Origin: Photobacterium pectinilyticum
GTDB taxonomy: Bacteria; Pseudomonadota; Gammaproteobacteria; Enterobacterales; Vibrionaceae
Direction: 5' to 3'
DNA: 36,364 nucleotides
NCBI RefSeq assembly: GCF_024357955.1
Contig: NZ_JANEYT010000047.1
Span: 1 to 36,364, forward strand
A program made the translations under genes and the position numbers. Every line of letters begins with the position of its first letter. The stretch's first letter is position 1. Positions 25,680-34,679 of the stretch are shown piece by piece. Under the pieces are notes generated by a model, which searched no databases, had not been told where the DNA came from, and saw only the letters and a program-made list of their open reading frames with translations.

Positions 25680-26696
25680 CTATTTGCTCTTTTTCTGTCG
25701 CTTCATATCGAAGACTACAGCGACCACAATGACCAAGCCTTTCACCACCTGCTGCCAGTATGCCGAGACGTTAAGTAAGTCGAGGCCGTTTTGCAGTACA
25801 CCCATGATCATGGTACCAATGATGGTGCCTTGAATCGTCCCGATACCACCGGCGTGGGACACACCACCTACTGTTGCCGATGCAATGGCATCTAGCTCAT
25901 ACATTAACCCGAGGCCAGGCTGACCAGAGTTGATACGGGCAGATAGGATAAGTGCTGCAATACCGGCTAGTAGACCTGCATAGGTATATACCAGGATTTT
26001 ATACTTCTTAACGTTGATCCCTGAAACATAGGCGGCTGTTTCGTTTCCACCAATTGCGTAGGCATATTTACCAAAGCGCGTGTAGTTAAGCAAAATGTAA
26101 GACACAATAGCCATAACAATAAAGATAACCACCGGAACGGGAATACCGGCAATGGTACCCTGACCAATCCACTGGTAAGAATCGATAAGGCTACTAACTG
26201 GACGGCCATCTGAGTAGAGCAGGGCAGCACCACGAGCAATAATCATCATACCCAAGGTTGCGATGAACGGAGGGATACCGGTATAAGCGATTAGTGCACC
26301 GTTAATATAGCCACAAAGTGCACCAACAGCTAACGCGACAAGGATTGGCACGATAACCGGTAACTCAGGCATGGCAGGATACATCCGCATGCCCCAGTCG
26401 AGAGTTTGCGCCATACTGGCCGAGGCCACAGCAGCAACGGCCAATACCGAGCCGGATGATAAGTCGATACCCCGGGTAATAATGATGATGGTCACCCCAA
26501 GGGCTAGCAGGCCGATACTGGCCATTTGGGTTACAACGTTAAGTAAGTTGGCTACTGTAAGGAATACTGGAGATAGAATCGTCATCACCACACACATGGC
26601 GATGAAAACAACGTAGATAGCATACTTTGAAATCAAGCGTTTATAATTCTGTGGCGATTTCGCACCAGACGTTGCTTCTATTAACTTCGCAATCAT
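25680..26696 (-). CDS. iatP: inositol ABC transporter permease (RbsC-like)
   Basis: An inner-membrane permease subunit of a sugar-type ABC importer (338 residues, about nine or ten hydrophobic segments). Family signatures include LLALGVTIIIITRGIDLSSG, VGALCGYINGALIAYTGIPP, FIATLGMMIIARG and SATVGGVSHAGGIGTIQGT, and a Lys-rich C-terminus. AAGGAAA precedes the ATG. It is third gene of the binding protein-ATPase-permease operon. RbsC homologues carry ribose, xylose or inositol; inositol is inferred from the surrounding iol genes and the shared operator. Confidence 0.85.
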   Translation of the reverse strand: MIAKLIEATSGAKSPQNYKRLISKYAIYVVFIAMCVVMTILSPVFLTVANLLNVVTQMASIGLLALGVTIIIITRGIDLSSGSVLAVAAVASASMAQTLDWGMRMYPAMPELPVIVPILVALAVGALCGYINGALIAYTGIPPFIATLGMMIIARGAALLYSDGRPVSSLIDSYQWIGQGTIAGIPVPVVIFIVMAIVSYILLNYTRFGKYAYAIGGNETAAYVSGINVKKYKILVYTYAGLLAGIAALILSARINSGQPGLGLMYELDAIASATVGGVSHAGGIGTIQGTIIGTMIMGVLQNGLDLLNVSAYWQQVVKGLVIVVAVVFDMKRQKKSK

Positions 26697-26770
26697 AATG
26701 ACTTTCCTTGATTAATTTTTGCGTCACCCTGTCACGACAGCAGTGATTATGCGGTTTGGCTCTGGGAGTG

Positions 26771-28264
26771 TTATGCCAAGGCCATAGACATGATTTTTTC
26801 TTGGGTCGCTTCAGTACCGTCGAGCTCGCCTTTTAGTTTGCCTTCATGCATGACCAATACGCGGTCACTCATACCGATAACTTCTGGCAGCTCCGACGAA
26901 ATCATGACCAAGCTTTTCCCCATACCGGTTAAAAGACGCATGAGTTTGTAAATTTCAGATTTTGCACCCACATCGATGCCTCGGGTGGGTTCGTCGAGGA
27001 ACAGAATATCGGGCTTGGTCAACATCCAGCGGGCGAGCAGCACTTTTTGCTGGTTACCACCACTGAGATTGTCGATAGCTTCATGCATATTCGGGGTTTT
27101 TACTTTGAGCTTCTTACAATGGTCTTCACTGTCTGAGCGCATTTGACGGACATCGAGCACATTTGCTACACGACTCTTGTAAGCATCTAGATGGGCGATA
27201 GACGTATTGGCAAAAATATCTAACATCAGATAAAGGCCTGAATGACGGCGGTCTTCAGTTAAGAAAGCCATCTTGTGGCTAATGGCGTCCTGAGGGGCTT
27301 TGATCTCTACATGTTCACCGTTGATCCAGATCTCTCCGGTGTCTATTTTGCGTACGCCGAATAGTGTTTCAATGAGTTCTGTTCGACCCGCGCCGACAAG
27401 GCCTGCAATACCTAGGATTTCACCTTCATGGAGCTTGAAATTCATGGGTTGAAAGCAGTCGTTAACTGACAGGTTTTTCACTTCAAGTCGAACTTTTCCC
27501 GGCTTGGCTGTTGGGGGGGGGAAAACATCGCCAAGATCACGGCCAACCATCATCTGAACAAGTTCGTCATGGTTTGTGTCTCTCGCTTCGCGTTCGCCGA
27601 TATAGCAACCGTCACGGAATACGGTAATGTCATCACAGATTTTGAAAATCTCATCCATCTTGTGGCTGATATACACCATGGCAACGCCTTGGGATTTGAG
27701 CTTTTCGATGATCTCGAACAGGTGGGCGACTTCTTTGCCAGTCAGCGCTGAAGTCGGTTCATCCATGATGATGATTTTTGAATTGAATGAAATAGCCTTG
27801 GCGATTTCAACCATTTGCATTGTTGCGACTGTTAAGTCGCTCATCAAAGTACGTGGGTCCAGATCTAGGTCAAGGCGCTGAAGTAGGTCTGTGGTATCGG
27901 CGAACATCTTTTTATGATCAATGAGCTTCAATGGCCCTTTAATCGGCTCCCGGCCTAGCCAGATGTTCTCAGCAATATTCCGGTGAAGAATGGGGGATAG
28001 TTCTTGGTGAATCATTGAAATACCACTTTCCAGTGATTCTTTTGCGCCTGTGAAGTCTACGAGTTCTCCTTGATAGCGAATTGTACCTGTATCTCGTTGA
28101 TATGTGCCAAACAGCACTTTCATCAAGGTCGATTTCCCTGCACCATTTTCGCCCATAAGCGCCATCACGCGGCCTTTCTTCAGGGTAAGTTGCACATTAT
28201 CGAGTGCTTTTACGCCGGGAAAGGTTTTGGTAATACCACGCATCTCAAGTATTACTTGGCTCAT
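26771..28264 (-). CDS. iatA: inositol ABC transporter ATPase (RbsA-like, two domains)
   Basis: The duplicated ATP-binding subunit, 497 residues. N-terminal domain: Walker A GENGAGKST, degenerate signature LTVATMQMVEIAKAI, and Walker B IIIMDEPTSAL. C-terminal domain: reduced Walker A GLVGAGRTEL, signature LSGGNQQKVLLARWM, and Walker B ILFLDEPTRGID. The degenerate second Walker A is normal for RbsA-type proteins. ATG 28262-28264 (MSQVILEMRG) is preferred over an upstream TTG because GGAG lies 9 bases before it. It follows the binding-protein gene after 79 bases that contain a hairpin. Confidence 0.87.
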   Translation of the reverse strand: MSQVILEMRGITKTFPGVKALDNVQLTLKKGRVMALMGENGAGKSTLMKVLFGTYQRDTGTIRYQGELVDFTGAKESLESGISMIHQELSPILHRNIAENIWLGREPIKGPLKLIDHKKMFADTTDLLQRLDLDLDPRTLMSDLTVATMQMVEIAKAISFNSKIIIMDEPTSALTGKEVAHLFEIIEKLKSQGVAMVYISHKMDEIFKICDDITVFRDGCYIGEREARDTNHDELVQMMVGRDLGDVFPPPTAKPGKVRLEVKNLSVNDCFQPMNFKLHEGEILGIAGLVGAGRTELIETLFGVRKIDTGEIWINGEHVEIKAPQDAISHKMAFLTEDRRHSGLYLMLDIFANTSIAHLDAYKSRVANVLDVRQMRSDSEDHCKKLKVKTPNMHEAIDNLSGGNQQKVLLARWMLTKPDILFLDEPTRGIDVGAKSEIYKLMRLLTGMGKSLVMISSELPEVIGMSDRVLVMHEGKLKGELDGTEATQEKIMSMALA

Positions 28265-28283
28265 ACTGATTTGCTCCAAAGTA

Positions 28284-28313
28284 GGCCCTACGTCGCTAAC
28301 GCAGAGTAGGGCC
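28284..28313 (-). promoter_or_regulatory. intercistronic hairpin between binding-protein and ATPase genes
   Basis: GGCCCTAC (28284-28291) and GTAGGGCC (28306-28313) are perfect arms with a 14-base loop and no T-run. Such hairpins often protect the upstream mRNA, favouring more binding protein than membrane subunits. Confidence 0.55.
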
Positions 28314-28343
28314 GGATAAGTTATTTACAGAGAGGGATATGAA

Positions 28344-29342
28344 TTAACCTTTAGCTTGGAATTCAGCTAGGTTGTCTTTGGTTACAAGTTCAGCAGGAAT
28401 CCAAGTGATTTTTTCTTGTGGCTTTTTATTGATAGCGTTCAGTGCAGCATCAAGTGCACCTCTGGCTTGACCTACACCATCCTGGAAAACGGTGGCATCC
28501 AATGCGCCTTGTTCAATAGCCATGATGCCATCTGGGGTAGCATCAACACCGACGACGATGGTGTCATCTAGTTTGCCTGCAGCACGAAGTGCCTGAATTG
28601 CACCGAGTGCCATGTCATCATTGTTTGCCAGAATGATGTCGATTTGTTCACCAGAATTGATCCAGTTTTCCATTACGATCATGCCTTGCGAGCGTTGCCA
28701 TAGACCGGTTTGCTTACGGGTAACGTTGTATTCTGGCTTGTCTTTGAAGAAGTCTTCTGCACCTTGGGTACGAAGCAATGCGGCTTCAACCGTCATCATG
28801 CCCATAATGATACCGATATTCCCGCCATCCGTTTTCGAGGCTGCATATTTTGCCTGCTCTTCACCGAAGCGTACTTCGTTAGAGCCGACATAAGACACCC
28901 CATCAGGTAGGTAACCAGGGCGACGGTTCAGGTATACCAATTCGATGCCTGCTTTTTGAATGCTGTCAGTCACTGGTTGGGTTGCATCAGTATTAACCGG
29001 AACAAGAATGATACCGTCAACTTGCTGGACAATGAAGTTTTGGATTTGACCCAATTGTTTCACTGTATCTTCTTTTGCATCGACGAAAATGAGCTCAACA
29101 TCGCCCAACTCCTTTGCGTACTCCGCCATAGAATCTTTCATGTAGACCATGAAAGTATCGTCAAAGTTTGGGATAGCAACGCCGATCTTTGTTTTAGCTT
29201 CGCCTTCCTCACCACCACAAGCAGCAAGTGTTAACACCGCGCCTATGATGGCAACTTTGCGTAGGATTCCTTTAGCTAGGACCATTGTCGTCGAGACAGA
29301 GTTCGTAAGTAGAGAAGTAATTCCATGTATCAGTGACGGCAT
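28344..29342 (-). CDS. ibpA: inositol-binding protein of the ABC importer, lipoprotein
   Basis: A sugar-type periplasmic binding protein (RbsB/IbpA family), 332 residues. Motifs: TKIGVAIPNFDDTFMVYM, FIVQQVDGIILVPVNTDA, ANNDDMALGAIQALRAAG and VVGVDATPDGIMAIEQG. The signal region is unusual: about 20 residues precede MVLAKGILRKVAIIGAVLTL, which runs into a lipobox (LAAC, Cys39), so the mature protein would be a lipoprotein. AAGGAGG at a good distance fixes ATG 29340-29342 over an upstream GTG. First gene of the operon, with a perfect operator palindrome 42-57 bases upstream of the start. Inositol is inferred from context; another sugar is possible. Confidence 0.85.
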   Translation of the reverse strand: MPSLIHGITSLLTNSVSTTMVLAKGILRKVAIIGAVLTLAACGGEEGEAKTKIGVAIPNFDDTFMVYMKDSMAEYAKELGDVELIFVDAKEDTVKQLGQIQNFIVQQVDGIILVPVNTDATQPVTDSIQKAGIELVYLNRRPGYLPDGVSYVGSNEVRFGEEQAKYAASKTDGGNIGIIMGMMTVEAALLRTQGAEDFFKDKPEYNVTRKQTGLWQRSQGMIVMENWINSGEQIDIILANNDDMALGAIQALRAAGKLDDTIVVGVDATPDGIMAIEQGALDATVFQDGVGQARGALDAALNAINKKPQEKITWIPAELVTKDNLAEFQAKG

Positions 29343-29383
29343 TGTAGCCTCCTTATTATTGTGCACTTAACCGTTCTCTTTTG

Positions 29384-29399
29384 TGAAATATATATTTCA
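29384..29399 (-). promoter_or_regulatory. IolR operator candidate before the ABC operon
   Basis: TGAAATATATATTTCA is a perfect palindrome of the TGAAA-N6-TTTCA type, close to the ibpA start, where a bound repressor could block transcription. Confidence 0.65.
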
Positions 29400-29723
29400 A
29401 AAGACCGGTAAATTGGTGCTAATAACTTTCTAGAGTGAAACGTGGTTCTAGAAAGCATGTTCACGTTGATTGAAATAAATTTATTATTTTTATGTAAACA
29501 ACTATAAGCTCGTGCTCGATTAATAACCACCCCTGATTGAGTGAAAATGACAGAATTGTTAACCAAGTCTCACTGAAATCAATGCTTAATAGCTACTAAA
29601 TGCTCTAAAATTATGATTTTTAAAGCTAAATATGACGCATGTATCATTATTATTCGCTAACTTGTTGATGGGGAATGAAATGTTGTGATATCGCAAGTGT
29701 GTTGCGGTTATGTTGCTTTAATT

Positions 29724-29739
29724 TGAAAAATATTTTTCA
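29724..29739 (+). promoter_or_regulatory. IolR operator candidate in the divergent region
   Basis: TGAAAAATATTTTTCA is a perfect 16-base palindrome, located between the two divergent promoters. Confidence 0.65.
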
Positions 29740-29830
29740 TTCTCGTCGTCTTCTTACTGATGTTTTGTTGGAGGGAGGAAATTCTACCTTGATCACAAAA
29801 CACATATTTCATTTCACTTTTCATTTAAAA

Positions 29831-29846
29831 TGAAATGAATATTTCG
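29831..29846 (+). promoter_or_regulatory. IolR operator candidate before iolC
   Basis: TGAAATGAATATTTCG matches 15 of the expected pattern positions, with one changed end base. A further TTTCA half is present at 29807-29811 and another inverted pair at 29820-29836. Confidence 0.5.
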
Positions 29847-29972
29847 TATTATAAATGTATCGAAATAGTGAGCGTTGAGATAGCTGTTCTCAACGTAGAT
29901 TGCCAAAATCAGTTCAACCATTATCAGAACGATTTTTAACTACAGCAGTGGTTAAAGGAAGGAGTGGAAAGG

Positions 29973-31880
29973 ATGAATACCAGCAATAAGAAATTGGATC
30001 TTATTTGTTTGGGGCGAGTTGCCGTGGATTTCTATGGCCAGCAGATTGGTGCGCGCCTTGAGGATATGGGCACTTTCTCTAAGTATCTCGGTGGATCATC
30101 AGGCAACGTCGCCTATGGTACAGCAAGGCAGGGGCTGAAGTCCTCTATGCTGGCTCGAGTTGGTGATGAGCACATGGGTCGCTTCTTAAGAGAAGAGTTA
30201 CAGCGTGTGGGTGTTGATACCAGTAATTTAATTACCGATGAAGAACGTTTAACTGCTTTGGTTATTCTCGGCATTAAAGATGAAGATACCTTTCCACTGA
30301 TTTTTTACCGCGATAACTGTGCTGATATGGCAATCACTGCTGATGATATTGATGAAGAGTATATTGCCTCAGCCCGTTGCCTAGCGATCACCGGTACTCA
30401 TTTGTCTCACCCTAATACCCGTGAAGCTGTACTGACGGCATTGCGTTATGCCCGCAAACATGGCGTTAAAACCGCGATTGATATTGATTATCGCCCTGTC
30501 CTTTGGGGGTTAACCCACCTTGGTGATGGTGAAACTCGTTTTATTGAATCAGGTCAGGTGACGGAACAACTTCAGGAAGTTCTGGGTTTGTTCGACCTAA
30601 TTGTTGGCACCGAAGAAGAATTCCACATTGCCGGAGGCTCAACCGATACGGTGGAGGCACTCAAGGCGGTGCGAGCAGTCAGCAAGGCCGAGTTAGTTTG
30701 TAAACGTGGCCCTTTGGGATGCTCAGTATTTACTGATGATATTCCTCATGATCTTGATGAAGGGATCACCGTTGAAGGGGTTCGCGTTGATGTGCTGAAC
30801 GTGCTCGGTGCGGGTGATGCCTTTATGTCGGGCCTGTTGCGTGGATACCTTAACGAGGAAGGCTGGGAGAAAGCCTGTGCTTATGCCAATGCTTGCGGTG
30901 CCTTGGTGGTGTCACGTCATGGTTGTGCGCCAGCGATGCCTTCAAAAGAAGAGTTGGATGACTATTTGACTCGTGCCAATGACGTTCCACGTCCGGATCT
31001 TGATGGCCGATTGAATCATCTTCACCGCGTCACTACCCGTGATAAAGAGTGGGACGAATTATGCGTATTGGCTTTTGACCACCGTATCCAGTTTGTTGAT
31101 ATGGCACGTGAAGCCAATGCCGATATTCGTCGAGTTAAAGCACTGAAAAAAATCATTTTACAAGCTGGCCGTGAAGTCGCTGAAGAAGCAGGGCTTAATG
31201 GAAAAGCGGGTTTGCTGTGTGATAGTACATTCGGTCAAGATGTCTTGAATGACATTACCGGTGAAGGTTGGTGGATTGGTCGCCCAATAGAATTGCCTAC
31301 TTCCCGGCCACTTGAGTTGGAGCACGGCAATATTGGGTCCCAGCTAATTGATTGGCCGTTAGAGCATGTTGTGAAGTGCTTGGTGTTCTTCCACCCAGAT
31401 GATCATCATACGTTGCGCCTTGAGCAGGAGAAGCAAGTGCGTGAAGTGTATGAAGCGTGCTGCAAAACAGGCCATGAATTACTGTTGGAAATTATATTGC
31501 CTGCTGATATGGAACGCTCCGATGCGTTATACCTGCGTGCCATGCAGCGTTTTTACAACTTAAGTGTTAAACCTGACTGGTGGAAACTACCGCCGATGGC
31601 TGCTGAATCTTGGCAGGACATCAGTGAACTGATCCAAGCTCGCGATAAGCACTGCCGTGGTGTTGTGTTACTGGGTTTGGATGCACCAGAAGATGAATTG
31701 AAAGCAGGCTTTAATGCGGCGGCGAATGCCAGTGTTGTAAAAGGCTTTGCCGTTGGCAGGACTATTTTTGGCCAACCTTCTCGTCAGTGGCTAGCCAATG
31801 AGATTGATGATGCTGGTTTGATTGCACAGATTAAGCAGAACTATCACAACTTAATCACTATGTGGCGTCAGCGTGGCTAA
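29973..31880 (+). CDS. iolC: 5-dehydro-2-deoxygluconokinase fused to DUF2090 (probable aldolase) domain
   Basis: A 635-residue two-domain protein. Residues 1 to about 325 are a PfkB-family kinase (LICLGRVAVDFYGQQIG, KYLGGSSGNVAYG, and the C-terminal NVLGAGDAFMSGLLRGY with the catalytic Asp) that phosphorylates 2-deoxy-5-keto-D-gluconate. Residues about 330-635 are DUF2090 (LCVLAFDHRIQFVDMA, LLCDSTFGQDVLND, KGFAVGRTIFGQP), which resembles TIM-barrel aldolases. With no separate iolJ in the cluster, this half probably cleaves the phosphorylated product to malonate semialdehyde and dihydroxyacetone phosphate. ATG 29973 is chosen because GGAAGGAG is well spaced; an in-frame GTG at 29964 is the alternative. 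First gene of iolCDEA. Confidence 0.93.
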   Translation: MNTSNKKLDLICLGRVAVDFYGQQIGARLEDMGTFSKYLGGSSGNVAYGTARQGLKSSMLARVGDEHMGRFLREELQRVGVDTSNLITDEERLTALVILGIKDEDTFPLIFYRDNCADMAITADDIDEEYIASARCLAITGTHLSHPNTREAVLTALRYARKHGVKTAIDIDYRPVLWGLTHLGDGETRFIESGQVTEQLQEVLGLFDLIVGTEEEFHIAGGSTDTVEALKAVRAVSKAELVCKRGPLGCSVFTDDIPHDLDEGITVEGVRVDVLNVLGAGDAFMSGLLRGYLNEEGWEKACAYANACGALVVSRHGCAPAMPSKEELDDYLTRANDVPRPDLDGRLNHLHRVTTRDKEWDELCVLAFDHRIQFVDMAREANADIRRVKALKKIILQAGREVAEEAGLNGKAGLLCDSTFGQDVLNDITGEGWWIGRPIELPTSRPLELEHGNIGSQLIDWPLEHVVKCLVFFHPDDHHTLRLEQEKQVREVYEACCKTGHELLLEIILPADMERSDALYLRAMQRFYNLSVKPDWWKLPPMAAESWQDISELIQARDKHCRGVVLLGLDAPEDELKAGFNAAANASVVKGFAVGRTIFGQPSRQWLANEIDDAGLIAQIKQNYHNLITMWRQRG

Positions 31881-31891
31881 AGGAGCAGACA

Positions 31892-33742
31892 ATGAGTATT
31901 AATACTGTACGGCTGACAATGGCTCAGGCATTAGTTAAATACCTACAGGCGCAAAAGGTGGACGTTGATGGTGAAATTCAATCCATGTTTGCAGGCGTGT
32001 TTGCTATTTTTGGTCACGGCAATGTAGCAGGGCTAGGGGAAGCGCTTTACCACGCCAATGAAACTTTGCCGACATACCGTGCTCATAATGAACAAGCAAT
32101 GGCGCATAGTGCGATTGCTTTTGCCAAGGCCAATAATCGCCAGCGAATGATGGCTGCCACAACATCGGTTGGTCCCGGTGCATTGAATATGGTGACAGCG
32201 GCTGCTCTTGCGCATGTCAATCGTCTACCCGTCCTACTTCTGCCTGGAGATACGTTTGCTACCCGTGAACCAGATCCTGTATTACAACAGGTTGAGGACT
32301 GGAGTGACGCAACAATTACGCCGAATGATTGTTTCAAACCGGTTAGTCGCTTCTTTGATCGTATTACGCGTCCAGAGCAGTTATTGAACAGCTTGCCGCA
32401 AGCGATGCGAGTGCTGACCGATCCGGTTGAGTGCGGCCCTGCAACCATTGCGCTCCCGCAAGATGTTCAAACCATGGCTTTTGATTACCCGTTGCATTTT
32501 TTCAAAGAGACAATCCACCGAGTGCGCCGTCCGGGTGCCGATGAGCAAGAATTGGCCGGAGCTGTTGAATTAATTAAACAAGCAAAACAGCCGTTGGTTA
32601 TTGCTGGTGGCGGGATCCACTATTCCGGGGCTTTAGAGCAATTCCGTGAGTTTGTTGAAACTTATGAGCTGCCTGTTGGTGAAACTCAGGCAGGTAAAGG
32701 GGCCTTGCCATGGGATCACTCATCGAACCTTGGCTCCATAGGTGTTACAGGTTCAGCCGCTGTGAACACGATGGCCGCAGAAGCTGATGTCATTATTGCT
32801 GTGGGAAGTCGGTTGCAGGACTTTACCTCAAGTTCTAGAGCCTTGTTTAAGGCTGATGCAAAAATAGTCTCGTTGAATGTGAACGGCTTTGATGCCACTA
32901 AGCACTACGGAACGCCATTGGTTGCTGACGCTAAGGTGACGCTTCCTAAACTGACGCAAACATTAGCAGATTGGCAGGTTGCTGCTGATTGGAAAATGAA
33001 AGCAGAGACACTTCGCCAGCAGTGGAACGAAACCGTTTCTATTGCTATGACCGACCGTGGAACTGAACTGCCGACCGATGCCGAAGTGATTGGAGCGGTT
33101 AACCGTGCAGCTGATGAAAAAGACATTGTTGTCTGTGCCGCGGGTGGCTTACCTGGCGAATTGCATAAGTTATGGCGTACCCGCTATGACAAGGGATATC
33201 ACCTTGAATACGGCTTCTCTTGCATGGGGTATGAGATCGCTGGCGGGCTTGGCGTCAAGATGGCTAAACCAGATTCTGAAGTTTTCATCATGATCGGTGA
33301 TGGCTCATACCTCATGCTTAATTCTGAAATAGCCACTTCGGTTATGTTAGGTCACAAGCTAGTGCTGGTGGTGTTGGACAACCGTGGTTACGGTTGTATT
33401 AACCGCCTTCAACATGCTTGTGGTGGGGCTGGGTTTAATAACTTGCTTAAAGATTGCAACACTGTCGAAGAAGGCGCACCGAAAACTGACTTTGCAGCCC
33501 ATGCCCGTTCGTTAGGGGCGCAGGCAGAACAAGTTGCTAGTATCGCCGAGCTTGAACAAGCCTTGATGCGAGCTAAGCTGGCCACGTCTACTTATGTCAT
33601 TACCCTGGCGACCGACCCTCTCAGTACGACTGAATCCGGTGGTTCATGGTGGGAAGTTGCGGTGCCGGAAGTGTCTGAGCGTGAACAAGTACGTGCGGCC
33701 AGAGTACAGTATGAAATCGCCAAACAACAGCAAGTTATTTAA
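31892..33742 (+). CDS. iolD: 3D-trihydroxycyclohexane-1,2-dione hydrolase
   Basis: A thiamine diphosphate-dependent enzyme that opens the inositol ring (to 5-deoxyglucuronate), 616 residues. The N-terminal pyrimidine-binding domain has the catalytic Glu in YRAHNEQAMAHSA. Then TTSVGPGALNMVTAAALAH, and the C-terminal domain carries the ThDP/Mg motif GDGSYLMLNSEI to LDNRGYGCINRLQ. The ATG at 31892 has AAAGGAGCAGAC before it; upstream in-frame starts overlap iolC and lack a site. It is 11 bases after iolC and 11 before iolE. Confidence 0.94.
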   Translation: MSINTVRLTMAQALVKYLQAQKVDVDGEIQSMFAGVFAIFGHGNVAGLGEALYHANETLPTYRAHNEQAMAHSAIAFAKANNRQRMMAATTSVGPGALNMVTAAALAHVNRLPVLLLPGDTFATREPDPVLQQVEDWSDATITPNDCFKPVSRFFDRITRPEQLLNSLPQAMRVLTDPVECGPATIALPQDVQTMAFDYPLHFFKETIHRVRRPGADEQELAGAVELIKQAKQPLVIAGGGIHYSGALEQFREFVETYELPVGETQAGKGALPWDHSSNLGSIGVTGSAAVNTMAAEADVIIAVGSRLQDFTSSSRALFKADAKIVSLNVNGFDATKHYGTPLVADAKVTLPKLTQTLADWQVAADWKMKAETLRQQWNETVSIAMTDRGTELPTDAEVIGAVNRAADEKDIVVCAAGGLPGELHKLWRTRYDKGYHLEYGFSCMGYEIAGGLGVKMAKPDSEVFIMIGDGSYLMLNSEIATSVMLGHKLVLVVLDNRGYGCINRLQHACGGAGFNNLLKDCNTVEEGAPKTDFAAHARSLGAQAEQVASIAELEQALMRAKLATSTYVITLATDPLSTTESGGSWWEVAVPEVSEREQVRAARVQYEIAKQQQVI

Positions 33743-33753
33743 GGAGAATAAGC

Positions 33754-34662
33754 ATGACTGTTCAACTAGGTATCAATCCACTGACTTGGACCAACGATGA
33801 CTTGCCATCTCTGGGGGCAGAAACACCGCTTGAGACGTGTTTGAAAGAAGGTCGTCAAGCCGGTTTTGCAGGCTTTGAGCTAGGGAATAAGTTTCCGCGT
33901 GAAGCCAGCGTACTTGGGCCAATTTTAGCGAATCATGATGTTAAGTTGGTTTCTGGTTGGTACTCCGGTGAGCTGCTAACCCGTACGGTTGAAGAAGAAA
34001 TTGAAGCCGTACAATCACATTTAACATTATTGCGTGAGTTGGGTGCCAAGGTGATGGTATTCGCTGAAGTGACCAATTGTATCCACGGTCTACAAGACAC
34101 ACCAGTGCGTTTGCGCCCTAAGTTCCCTGCTGACAAGTGGCAAGAATATGGTAAGAAGCTCAGTGAGTTTGCCAAATACACCAAAAGCCAAGGTGTCGAA
34201 GTTGCTTATCACCATCACATGGGTACGGTTATCGAAACCGCTGACGATATCGATAACTTGATGGAGTACACCAGTGATGAGGTAGGTTTGCTGCTTGATA
34301 CCGGCCACCTGACATTCGCAGGTGCTGACCCAGTACTGGTCGCAACGCGTTGGGCTCATCGTATCAACCATGTTCATACCAAAGATGTAAGAGCTGATGT
34401 ATTGGCCAGTGCACAGAACCGAAATACCAGTTTCCTAAATGCGGTATTAGATGGCGTATTCACGGTACCGGGTGATGGTTGCGTAAATTACCCAGCGGTA
34501 TTCGAGCAGCTGAAGAAAGCGAATTATCAAGGTTGGTGCGTTGTAGAGGCAGAGCAGGATCCTTCCATTGCTCACCCAATGACGTATGCAACTTTAGGTT
34601 TTAACAATTTACAAAAACTTGCTCGCGAGGCCGGGCTATTAACTGGCGAAGGCCAAGAGTAA
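33754..34662 (+). CDS. iolE: inosose dehydratase
   Basis: It removes water from scyllo-inosose to give the trihydroxycyclohexanedione used by IolD. The 302 residues form a TIM barrel of the xylose isomerase/AP endonuclease 2 family. It begins LGINPLTWTNDDLPSLG, with metal-ligand motifs VSGWYSGELL, VAYHHHMGTVIET, LLLDTGHLTFAGAD, INHVHTKDVR and CVVEAEQDPS. AAGGAGAATAAGC precedes the ATG. Its stop lies 17 bases before the preferred iolA start, so the genes are tightly spaced. Confidence 0.95.
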   Translation: MTVQLGINPLTWTNDDLPSLGAETPLETCLKEGRQAGFAGFELGNKFPREASVLGPILANHDVKLVSGWYSGELLTRTVEEEIEAVQSHLTLLRELGAKVMVFAEVTNCIHGLQDTPVRLRPKFPADKWQEYGKKLSEFAKYTKSQGVEVAYHHHMGTVIETADDIDNLMEYTSDEVGLLLDTGHLTFAGADPVLVATRWAHRINHVHTKDVRADVLASAQNRNTSFLNAVLDGVFTVPGDGCVNYPAVFEQLKKANYQGWCVVEAEQDPSIAHPMTYATLGFNNLQKLAREAGLLTGEGQE

Positions 34663-34679
34663 TGACAGGAGCAAAATCA

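Larger units (their letters stand above)
29343..29972. other. divergent promoter region between ibpA and iolC
   Basis: A 630-base gap without a gene; short open frames here look random. It is AT-rich and holds three operator-like palindromes at 29384-29399, 29724-29739 and 29831-29846. It must carry the promoters of the ABC operon (minus) and iolCDEA (plus). Confidence 0.6.

Noticed and set aside
29681..29700. CRP-like site upstream of iolC (TGTGATATCGCAAGTG)
   Set aside because: Only the left half fits TGTGA-N6-TCACA; the right half does not, so it was not listed.
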